NCBI RefSeq assembly: GCF_014697625.1
Contig: NZ_JACJSG010000053.1
Span: 1 to 50,607 of the forward strand
Reading direction: 5' to 3'
DNA: 50,607 nucleotides
Origin: Anabaena azotica FACHB-119
GTDB taxonomy: Bacteria; Cyanobacteriota; Cyanobacteriia; Cyanobacteriales; Nostocaceae
In this document: positions 44,132-50,607 of the stretch, in pieces
Position numbering within the stretch: position 1 is the first letter of the stretch
Layout of the letters: the number at the start of each line of letters is the position of its first letter
The notes under the pieces: generated by a model
What the model saw: the letters and a program-made list of their open reading frames with translations, nothing else
Told to the model about the DNA's origin: nothing
Databases searched by the model: none
Program-made: the position numbers and the translations under genes

Positions 44132-44899
44132 TTAAAATAACTTGAATCTTGTTAGTTGGGTTTTGATTGCACCTGTGAGGATTTTATTTAGTTCTTTGCT
44201 GTCTCGAAAGGGTAAAATTTGTTGTGTGGGTAAGTTAAAGGTGAATTTTCCCTCATACTCTGGGCGCTGTTGATGTGCTAAGAGAATTTGTTCTGTTCGC
44301 TTGCTTTGGATAGCGTAACCAATTTCTATACACACATTAGGGCTAGGAATTAATTGTTGTGTGTCTTTACCATCAACGCTAGCAATAGGTGTAGTATCTG
44401 CAATATACAACAAACTTTTGCGAAGTTTTCTCAGGGTAGTGCGACTTAAACGTTGGGGTGCGTCTTTGGGACGAGATGATTCTACTATTGTCAGTGGGAG
44501 GCGCGATCGCAAATTCAATGTTTCTAAACTCTTTTGCAGCGCTTCCCTCAGAGTATCACTAGCTTCGGCGTACTCAGTTTGATAGGAAAAGAAAATTGTC
44601 GGTTCTAACTGAGCTAGAATTGTCTGCTTGGTGAAGTAAATTTCATGGCTAATTAAGTCAATGTTTGCTACACAGTAGCCACCACTACCTTCAATATAAA
44701 ATTCTACGTTTTCTCCCTCTAGATAACGCCCAAACCAACTTGAACGTTTCACTTCATCACTGTCTTCTAAAAAGTCCGCACGCAATGCGGCTCTCAGCAA
44801 GCTTTTCTTACTAAGGCGAATATCTGGTGGGCGTTTTTCGAGTTCAGAAATCGGCTCATAATCCTGAAGATACCATGCTTTCAGCGCAATAATTGACAT
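44132..44899 (-). CDS. TIR-like (nucleotide-hydrolase-fold) protein with N-terminal cyanobacterial domain
   Basis: The 255-residue protein is not a named family to me, but the C-terminal half (about 100-240) has the order of motifs of TIR/TIR-like domains: TIFFSYQTEYAEASDTLREAL (strand A and first helix), SLLYIADTTPI (a mid-domain strand), and SPNVCIEIGYAIQSKRTEQILL, where the Glu sits where NADase TIR-like proteins keep theirs. The N-terminal 95 residues (AWYLQDYEPISELEKRPPDIRLSKKSLLRAALRADF) may be a regulatory module. It ends three bases from the convergent comM gene. NAD cleavage or immune function is inference. Confidence 0.65.
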   Translation of the reverse strand: MSIIALKAWYLQDYEPISELEKRPPDIRLSKKSLLRAALRADFLEDSDEVKRSSWFGRYLEGENVEFYIEGSGGYCVANIDLISHEIYFTKQTILAQLEPTIFFSYQTEYAEASDTLREALQKSLETLNLRSRLPLTIVESSRPKDAPQRLSRTTLRKLRKSLLYIADTTPIASVDGKDTQQLIPSPNVCIEIGYAIQSKRTEQILLAHQQRPEYEGKFTFNLPTQQILPFRDSKELNKILTGAIKTQLTRFKLF

Positions 44900-44979
44900 A
44901 AGGCGCTATGTTTCGTTTTTTAATGGGTTTATTCTGCTGCGTATAAGTTTACACTGGCTTGTGAAGAATTCAACAATAT

Positions 44980-46257
44980 TTACAATGCTTTTAATACAGT
45001 TTCCACTGCTTGCTGTTTTTGCGGATCTGCTCCTTGTGCATATTGTAAGGAAAAAGGAACATTAATATCTGGCGTAACACCCTTACCCTCTAACCTTTGG
45101 TTTTCGTTGAGAAATACATCTGCAACGGCGAGGTAAAGTAAGTTGCCATCCTGCATAATATAGGGGCGACCTGCAACTACTGCTCCTGTTGTTTTAGTAC
45201 CGATGACTGGGCCGATTTGATTTTGTTGGAAGTTGAATGCGAGAATTTCTTTACTGCTGCGACTTCCCTCATTTACTAGCATAACTACAGGTTTTTTCCA
45301 TTGATAATTATAGGTATAGCGGCGACCATTGCGTGGCACACTGGTGAGACTGGGGGTTTTCTCAGCAGTAAAGATGTTGAGATAACTAATATCTCCGCCT
45401 CCCCATCCGTCTCTGAGATCCAAAATTAAACCGTCAGCGTTTTTCAGCCGACCATATATTAGTTCTTCTTGGAGTTGTTGCTGATATTGATCTGCTGCAT
45501 TTGACCAGATATGGATATAGCCAATTTTCCGATTTGCTTGTGGAATTATTTGAATACTGGCAGTTTGTGCTTCTAAAAACATTGTGCTAGCATCATATAA
45601 TTTGGGTACTATGGTGATTTCTTGACGACTGCTTAATTGAGGCGATCGCTGAATTAACATTTTCACTTTTTGCCCTGCTTTCCCTGCAAAAGAGCGTATA
45701 GGCTGATATTCATTACCATCAACATTCACAATCTCGTCGCCCACTTTTAAACTAGCCTTAGCAGCAGGACTATCATCTAAAATAGCACTGACAAAAGTTT
45801 TACCATTAATATCTTTAGTAAATAAACCAATCCCCGTGTATTCAAATTTGCCTTTGGGAAAAAATTCTCTTAATTGCTTTGGTAATTCTATACCTCTAGC
45901 ATAGAAAATTCCTAAAAGCTGATAATAAGCAGGCTCATCTTGAGTATAATAATGAGTGTGGGAAGTTTTGAGTTCAGATAACATTTGATTAAACACAGCC
46001 GCAACCTCTTTACCTGACTTCGCTTGTAATATTTGAGGTTGATACTTGTTTTTAATCGCTGTCCAATTCACTCCATTTAATTTTGGATCATAAAAATTAT
46101 CGTTTACTGTTTGCCAAACTTGCTCGAAAATTCGCGTTTCTGATTTAGCTACTATTGGTAATAGTGGCGAACTTATCCATAGCACTAGCAAAAGGCAAAT
46201 ACTGAAAAAAAGTGCTATGGGTACACGCTTGAAGTAAATAAACCGAATTTTTTTCAT
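44980..46257 (-). CDS. S41 family peptidase (carboxyl-terminal-processing protease-like)
   Basis: This exported protease-like protein has 425 residues from the ATG at 46257 (the frame is open to 46290). It has an N-terminal membrane anchor/signal (about 7-33), a helical region (about 40-100), a PDZ domain (about 130-215, YTGIGLFTKDINGKTFVSAILDDSPAAKASLKVGDEIVNVDG) and the S41 domain. The nucleophile region is NEGSRSSKEILAFNF. The Lys of the Ser-Lys dyad of true CtpA (in FGKG) is replaced by Ala (TTGAV), so it belongs to an S41 branch with another base or is inactive. Confidence 0.85.
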   Translation of the reverse strand: MKKIRFIYFKRVPIALFFSICLLLVLWISSPLLPIVAKSETRIFEQVWQTVNDNFYDPKLNGVNWTAIKNKYQPQILQAKSGKEVAAVFNQMLSELKTSHTHYYTQDEPAYYQLLGIFYARGIELPKQLREFFPKGKFEYTGIGLFTKDINGKTFVSAILDDSPAAKASLKVGDEIVNVDGNEYQPIRSFAGKAGQKVKMLIQRSPQLSSRQEITIVPKLYDASTMFLEAQTASIQIIPQANRKIGYIHIWSNAADQYQQQLQEELIYGRLKNADGLILDLRDGWGGGDISYLNIFTAEKTPSLTSVPRNGRRYTYNYQWKKPVVMLVNEGSRSSKEILAFNFQQNQIGPVIGTKTTGAVVAGRPYIMQDGNLLYLAVADVFLNENQRLEGKGVTPDINVPFSLQYAQGADPQKQQAVETVLKAL

Positions 46258-46344
46258 TAAACTAGTCTTGATTTTAAAATTTCTCAACAATTTATGACAA
46301 GCTATCTGTGAATATTAGTTACACTTGATATAGCTTTTCTTGCT

Positions 46345-46400
46345 TCAGTGAGACAAGAATAATTAAACGCAGATGGACGCAGATGAACGCAGATAAATTT
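46345..46400. repeat. AACGCAGAT-type repeat, second copy
   Basis: GACAAGAATAATTAAACGC followed by two to three GCAGATGAAC-type units and GATAAATTT. It matches the minus strand of 35370-35432 and resembles the arms of the 7.1-7.4 kb inverted repeat. Confidence 0.75.
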
Positions 46401-46503
46401 GTAACTCAGCAGACAAGATATAAATATACTATTTTTTTACATCTAGTTTTCCAATGCTGATATCAAATTCAAACCTCATAAATATCTCAAATTATTTCCT
46501 CAA

Positions 46504-47565
46504 TCAAAATCTGACCATCCCATCTAATTCTGAAAGCATCTGCTCAAGCATATCCTCCATCATTTCTTGTTTTAAAGAATATAAACTTTCTGGTCCGTCT
46601 AGGAATTCTTGAATAGTTATATCCTTATTTTTAAATCTTTTAACAAAATCACGTATTTCACTAACTAAATTAATTTGAACATCTATAGATTTTAGCATTT
46701 GCTCAATAGCATCAATACCTAGTTTAGCAGCTTTACGAGAATCGGAAACCATTGTACCTTCTGGTGTATTCTTTGCTAAACGTAGTTCTCGCTTCAAGTT
46801 TTCATATTGAGTTATTAAAATTTCATTTTGCTGTTCTAATGTCTGGCATTTTCTACTTAAATCATCTTCACTGTTATTGTCTATAGATTCTCCTACTTTA
46901 TGCTTTTGCTCTATTTCTAACAGTCTAGCTAAATCTCCTTCTTGATAGGCTTTATTAATTTCCTTCATGATTTCTGTATGGTTCATTTGTGTTTCACTAT
47001 CTTTTACCTTATCAGGATGGAAGATTTCTGCTAACCTCAAAAATGTCTGACGAATTTTTCTAGATTCTTCGGTTCTCGTTGCAGAAGGAGATGCTAGTTC
47101 TCGTTGTGTTTGTTGGTATTGGTTGTTATGTGAATTGTTCTCTTGAGAAGAGTCATTTTCCTGCTGGGAGTCTTCAAACATTTCATCTAGTTCTTGGTCA
47201 GTATCTTCGCTAGCAAATTTTGGACTAATAATTCCAGTAAACTGGAGATTAAGATAAACTGCTTTGACTTTTTTCTCAGTCTGTTTACCAAATTTTCTAC
47301 TGCTAAAAATTTCTGCAAACAGAGTATGAATTTCTTTATCTAACTCTGACATTTTTGTAAAGCTAGGAGTTGCTTTTTGAAAAACCTCTGTTGCTAAAGA
47401 ACGCATATTTTCCACAAAATTATTAAGTTCAGTGCGCTTTCTCTTAATTTTTTTCAATAAAGATTGATGTTCTTTCTCTAAACCTTCTAAGCGAATATGT
47501 AGCTGAGAAAGAGCTAATGGTTTTGTATGGGTGGAAGCAGATGTAGATGAGGTTTTGCGAGGCAT
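46504..47565 (-). CDS. J-domain protein with coiled-coil
   Basis: The protein has 353 residues from the ATG at 47565 (MPRKTSSTSAS); the frame is open to 47625, where the extra codons look non-conserved. It has a coiled-coil near the start (LEGLEKEHQSLLKKIKRKRTEL), an acidic Gln/Asn-rich linker, a J domain with the HPD motif (RLAEIFHPDKVKDSE, then EIMKEINKAYQEGDLARLLEIE), and a second coiled-coil (LSRKCQTLEQQNEILITQYENLKREL). The HPD triad means it could stimulate an Hsp70. Low GC relative to its neighbours. The client is unknown. Confidence 0.8.
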   Translation of the reverse strand: MPRKTSSTSASTHTKPLALSQLHIRLEGLEKEHQSLLKKIKRKRTELNNFVENMRSLATEVFQKATPSFTKMSELDKEIHTLFAEIFSSRKFGKQTEKKVKAVYLNLQFTGIISPKFASEDTDQELDEMFEDSQQENDSSQENNSHNNQYQQTQRELASPSATRTEESRKIRQTFLRLAEIFHPDKVKDSETQMNHTEIMKEINKAYQEGDLARLLEIEQKHKVGESIDNNSEDDLSRKCQTLEQQNEILITQYENLKRELRLAKNTPEGTMVSDSRKAAKLGIDAIEQMLKSIDVQINLVSEIRDFVKRFKNKDITIQEFLDGPESLYSLKQEMMEDMLEQMLSELDGMVRF

Positions 47566-47639
47566 AGAAGACGCAGATTTGTTTGAGGTTTTGGAAACTG
47601 TAGAATTGTGGGTCAATGTCCACAAAATCCACTTTATCG

Positions 47640-48218
47640 ATAATACATCATCTCTAACAGCAAGTTACATTAACAATTCAAAATTCAAAATTCAAAATTA
47701 AAGATATTTTCATTCGGGGATTTAAACCCCGAATGAAACTGATACTACGTATAGACTTAGGGGTCTTAAACCCTTTCATTTACGATAAAATTAGATATTT
47801 TCAAAACTTCTAGGTATAATTCTTACTCTGGCTGTCAAACCGATTCCCTAATATATTTTAGCCTATTAATCATTATAGAAAAAATTATGTCAAACCAATA
47901 AAATTATGAATTACTCAATTGTCATAATCAAACTAACTGTAGGGTGCGTCAGCCCCAATGATTTCGTATACATTCAAGGATTTTCTACATCTGACGCACC
48001 CTACCCCAAGTGTCAGTTGCGTAAGTCCTGAAAATCTAGGATTAGCGGTTGGTTATCATCAAGAGTTACGTTAATCTTATATATTATTGGCAGACTCTTA
48101 TAAACTTGTTAGACTCAACCAAAAGGATGGTAATTTTACATCTCTACTTCCAGAAAGAGGTAAATGAATTGTCTCATCTTTTAGCATAAACCAAAGATAG
48201 ACTTTCTGGAGTGGATTT
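47640..48218. repeat. Repeat-rich gap with palindromic element and inverted repeat
   Basis: Positions 47695-47790 hold ATTCGGGGATTTAAACCCC with its mirrored arm and GGGGTCTTAAACCC, an inverted relative of the 16795-16885 element. GTAGGGTGCGTCAG at 47939-47952 is repeated as its exact complement at 47991-48004, a 14-base inverted repeat with a 38-base loop. AATTCAAAATTC repeats are at 47675-47700. No gene is supported. Confidence 0.65.
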
Positions 48219-48464
48219 ATGCCTTATCAACAAGTAAGTGAATTACCCCAAGAAATTAGAGACCAATTACCACAACATGGTCAGAACATTTTCCTGGCGG
48301 CTTTTAATGCAGCGCAAAGCGACGGTTTGAGTGAAGAAGGTGCGCGTGATGTCGCTTGGAACAGTGTACGCATGGAGTATGAACCAGGTAAAGAGGGTCA
48401 ATGGCAAAGGAAAGATAAAGACACAGCAACCCACAATAAATCTATCACAACTGGTGGTAACTAA
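48219..48464 (+). CDS. ChaB family protein
   Basis: This 81-residue protein has the ChaB fold pattern: YQQVSELPQEIRDQLPQHGQNIFLAAFNAA, then GLSEEGARDVAWNSVRMEY. ChaB was named as a cation-transport regulator in E. coli, but its molecular role is unclear. TGGAG lies about nine bases before the ATG. A hairpin terminator follows. Confidence 0.88.
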   Translation: MPYQQVSELPQEIRDQLPQHGQNIFLAAFNAAQSDGLSEEGARDVAWNSVRMEYEPGKEGQWQRKDKDTATHNKSITTGGN

Positions 48465-48475
48465 AGATAATTGTA

Positions 48476-48497
48476 AATAGCCTGGGGCTAGGCTATT
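48476..48497 (+). terminator. Hairpin after the ChaB gene
   Basis: AATAGCCT (48476-48483) pairs with AGGCTATT (48490-48497) around a GGGGCT loop, 12 bases after the stop. The T run is short, so termination strength is uncertain. Confidence 0.55.
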
Positions 48498-48611
48498 GTC
48501 TACGTAATTCGTAATTAGGTTATTGATAGGTTGGTATTTCCAATATTGGGATACCGCTAACTTTATAATTAAGTGGCAATGAACCTAAATATTACGAATT
48601 ACGATTCTTTT

Positions 48612-49184
48612 ATGCTCGTTGAAAAAGATGGAATCACTATTCGGCTGATGGAAGACAGCTTAGAAAATTATCAGTTAATGGCAAAATGGTTGACTGATGA
48701 ACGAGTCTTAGAGTTTTATGAAGGTAGAGATAATCCGTTTGATTTAGAGAGAGCGATCGCTACATATCAGCCTATGGTTATAGGCAATGATCCTGTCAAG
48801 CCTTGTCTGATATATTATGAAAATATAAAAATTGGCTATTTACAATATTATTTACTTGACGACTTGCCAGAGACAGATAAACAACAGTATTGCTTAGAAA
48901 AGACTGATCATGTCTATGCGCTTGATTTGTTTATCGGAGAACCTGATTATTGGCATCGGGGAATTGGGACAAAAATATTAACAATGGTTGTAAACTATAT
49001 TTTTGAAGTATTGTTAGCTAGTAAGATTGTCATTGATCCGCATATTGACAATAGCCGCGCTATTCGCTGTTATGAGAAAGCTGGGTTTGTCAAGGTTAAG
49101 GTGTTACCTGCCCATGAACTGCATGAAGGAAAGTATTCAGATTGCTGGTTAATGGCCATTGAGGGCAATAAATCATTACACTGA
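48612..49184 (+). CDS. GNAT acetyltransferase resembling AAC(6')
   Basis: This GNAT-fold N-acetyltransferase resembles aminoglycoside 6'-acetyltransferases: PCLIYYENIKIGYLQYYLLDD, the acetyl-CoA loop WHRGIGTKIL, and IDPHIDNSRAIRCYEKAGFVKV, a segment strongly shared with AAC(6')-Ib. From the ATG at 48612 it is 190 residues. The frame is open to GTG 48573, but those codons include ATTACGAATTACGATT, a common dispersed repeat, so the shorter start is preferred. The natural substrate is unknown. A resistance role cannot be concluded from the sequence. Confidence 0.82.
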   Translation: MLVEKDGITIRLMEDSLENYQLMAKWLTDERVLEFYEGRDNPFDLERAIATYQPMVIGNDPVKPCLIYYENIKIGYLQYYLLDDLPETDKQQYCLEKTDHVYALDLFIGEPDYWHRGIGTKILTMVVNYIFEVLLASKIVIDPHIDNSRAIRCYEKAGFVKVKVLPAHELHEGKYSDCWLMAIEGNKSLH

Positions 49185-49225
49185 GAGTTAGTTGCCTTGC
49201 TGGGATGGAATGTCCCATAGAACTC

Positions 49226-50446
49226 ATGAGTGAACAAACTACGAGAATTGTCATCCTTGGTGGAGGCTTTGGTGGTCTCTACACTGCTTTGCGTTTAAGC
49301 CAATTACCTTGGGGAACTCAGCAAAAACCGGAAATTGTCCTGGTAGATCAGAGCGATCGCTTTCTATTTTCCCCCTTATTATACGAATTACTCACCGGAG
49401 AATTACAAACTTGGGAAATCGCTCCCCCATTTATTGAACTTCTCGAAGGCACAGGTGTACGCTTCTATCAAGCAGTTGTCTCTGGTATTGATATCGACCA
49501 GCAACGGGTACACTTACAAGATGGCCCAGAAATTCCCTACAACCACCTAGTTTTAACTCTCGGTGGCGAAACACCCCTAGATTTAGTTCCCGGTGCAACA
49601 TCCTACGCCTATCCTTTCCGTAGTCTTGCTGATGCCTATCGTTTAGAAGAACAGTTACGTGTATTGGAAGCTGCAGACGCAGAAAAAATCCGTGTAGCAA
49701 TTGTTGGTGCTGGTTATAGCGGTGTCGAGTTAGCCTGTAAGTTAGCGGACAGACTAGGAGACAGAGGACGCTTCCGCTTGGTAGAACTTGGTGAGCAAAT
49801 TTTACGCACATCACCAGATTTTAACCGTGAAGCAGCCCAGAAGGCTTTAGAGGCAAGGGGTGTGTTCATTGATTTAGAAACCACAGTTGAATCAATCGGG
49901 CCAGATACTATCTCCCTAGAGTACAAAAATCAAGTAGATACTATTCCCGTAGATTTAGTAATTTGGACTGTGGGGACAAGGGTAACAAACGTAGTCAAAA
50001 ACCTACCTTTTAAACAAAATCAACGTGGTCAAATCACCACTACATCAACTCTCCAAGTCCTTGACCATCCCGAAGTCTTTGCTTTGGGAGACTTAGCCGA
50101 CTGTCGTGATGCTGAAGGTCAACAAGTCCCCGTAACTGCACAAGCCGCCTTCCAACAAGCAGACTATGCAGCTTGGAACATCTGGGCTTCCATTACTCAG
50201 CGTCCCCTGTTACCTTTCCATTATCAATCATCAGGGGAAATGATGGCATTAGGCACAGATAACGCCACTCTTACGGGCTTAGGAATTAAACTAGATGGTT
50301 CTCTAGCTTATGTTGCCCGTCGTCTTGCCTACTTATATAGATTACCCACTCTAGATCATCAACTCAAAGTTGGTTTTAATTGGCTTGTACGTCCTATTAT
50401 AGAAACAATTTACTCAGCAGTAGATGCTGGGGATGAGAGGGGTTAG
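49226..50446 (+). CDS. Type II NADH dehydrogenase-like FAD/NAD(P) oxidoreductase
   Basis: This single-polypeptide flavoprotein has 406 residues from the ATG at 49226 (MSEQTTRIVILGGGFGGLYTAL). It has an FAD Rossmann motif at the start, a second NAD(P)-binding motif (VAIVGAGYSGVELACKLADRLG, about 150-171) and the C-terminal FAD motif VFALGDLADC. The pattern is that of NDH-2 (Ndb) enzymes, which oxidise NAD(P)H and reduce quinones at the membrane. Cyanobacteria have NdbA, NdbB and NdbC; which one this is, including the demethylphylloquinone-reducing NdbB, is not decided here. A 14-base tandem repeat follows. Confidence 0.88.
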   Translation: MSEQTTRIVILGGGFGGLYTALRLSQLPWGTQQKPEIVLVDQSDRFLFSPLLYELLTGELQTWEIAPPFIELLEGTGVRFYQAVVSGIDIDQQRVHLQDGPEIPYNHLVLTLGGETPLDLVPGATSYAYPFRSLADAYRLEEQLRVLEAADAEKIRVAIVGAGYSGVELACKLADRLGDRGRFRLVELGEQILRTSPDFNREAAQKALEARGVFIDLETTVESIGPDTISLEYKNQVDTIPVDLVIWTVGTRVTNVVKNLPFKQNQRGQITTTSTLQVLDHPEVFALGDLADCRDAEGQQVPVTAQAAFQQADYAAWNIWASITQRPLLPFHYQSSGEMMALGTDNATLTGLGIKLDGSLAYVARRLAYLYRLPTLDHQLKVGFNWLVRPIIETIYSAVDAGDERG

Positions 50447-50607
50447 GGACTGGGGACTGGGGGGAGATGAGGGAGATGAGGGATAATAACTTTGGACTAT
50501 GGACTGTTGACTATGGACTGTTGACTATGGACTGTTGACTATGGACTGTTGACTATGGACTGTTGACTATGGACTGTTGACTATGGACTGTTGACTATGG
50601 ACTGTTG
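50447..50607. repeat. 14-base tandem array (two alternating heptamers) running off the window
   Basis: After GACTGGG and GGGAGATGA units (50450-50483), the sequence from 50494 to the edge is about eight copies of GGACTGTTGACTAT. That unit is two heptamers (TGGACTG and TTGACTA) alternating, and the copies are perfect. The array continues beyond the window. Confidence 0.92.

Overview
The window reads as chromosome of a filamentous heterocyst-type cyanobacterium (Nostoc/Anabaena group). The grounds are frequent GCGATCGC-type (HIP1) octamers, two psbA genes with D1 protein, psbY, ictB, phosphoenolpyruvate carboxylase, a protein with the Mo-dependent nitrogenase C-terminal-like domain, and intergenic regions packed with the heptamer and nonamer tandem repeats typical of that group. 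No rRNA, tRNA, CRISPR array or prophage was seen.

Layout. 1-280: edge of an IS605-type element (first 24 codons of a tnpB plus its end hairpins). 285-5450 (minus): type IV pilus operon pilM-pilN-pilO-pilQ, split between pilM and pilN by a nested palindromic repeat. 5725-10657: a sugar-type ABC solute-binding lipoprotein, a 780-base repeat region with a long inverted repeat, a TPR-like secreted protein, and a calcium-dependent-type subtilase with a P domain. 10707-13268 (minus): acyltransferase, tRNA adenosine deaminase (tadA), dTDP-glucose dehydratase (rfbB). 13972-16657: a 45-residue membrane peptide, a TerB-like protein, murF. 17121-21714 (minus): a Mo-nitrogenase-like small protein with an unknown partner, a receiver protein, and a 1061-residue hybrid kinase with an ethylene-receptor-like membrane domain. 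21998-23593: psbY and folC. 23590-25100: two unknown low-GC genes bracketed by a 19-base inverted repeat. 25162-26244 and 40857-41939: two psbA genes encoding the same 360-residue D1. 26442-31101 (minus): an SGNH/DUF1574-like protein plus an MBOAT (AlgI-like) protein, probably a polysaccharide O-acetylation pair. 31319-35347: a small hydrophobic protein, ppc, a small membrane protein. 35535-36835: an apparently intact TnpB element lying directly against the start codon of ictB. 38428-42532: WGxxGxxG protein, smpB, LuxR-type regulator, second psbA, HIT protein. 42600-50446: YifB/ComM ATPase, a TIR-like protein, an S41 peptidase, a J-domain protein, ChaB, an AAC(6')-like acetyltransferase and a type II NADH dehydrogenase-like flavoprotein.

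Much of the window is core physiology: photosystem II (psbA x2, psbY), carbon acquisition (ictB, ppc), cell wall (murF), folate (folC), translation quality (smpB, tadA), motility and DNA uptake (pil genes, comM). The accessory signals are the TnpB elements, the bracketed gene pair, the TIR-like protein and the repeats. The repeats are the most pervasive oddity. They fill nearly every intergenic space, create false upstream starts (tadA, folC, the acetyltransferase), form the last codons of rfbB, and appear as in-frame insertions inside the hybrid kinase and, probably, PEP carboxylase. Candidate novelties are the TIR-like protein, the ethylene-receptor-like kinase with an altered copper site and an Asn in its first receiver, and the four-repeat SGNH/MBOAT pair.
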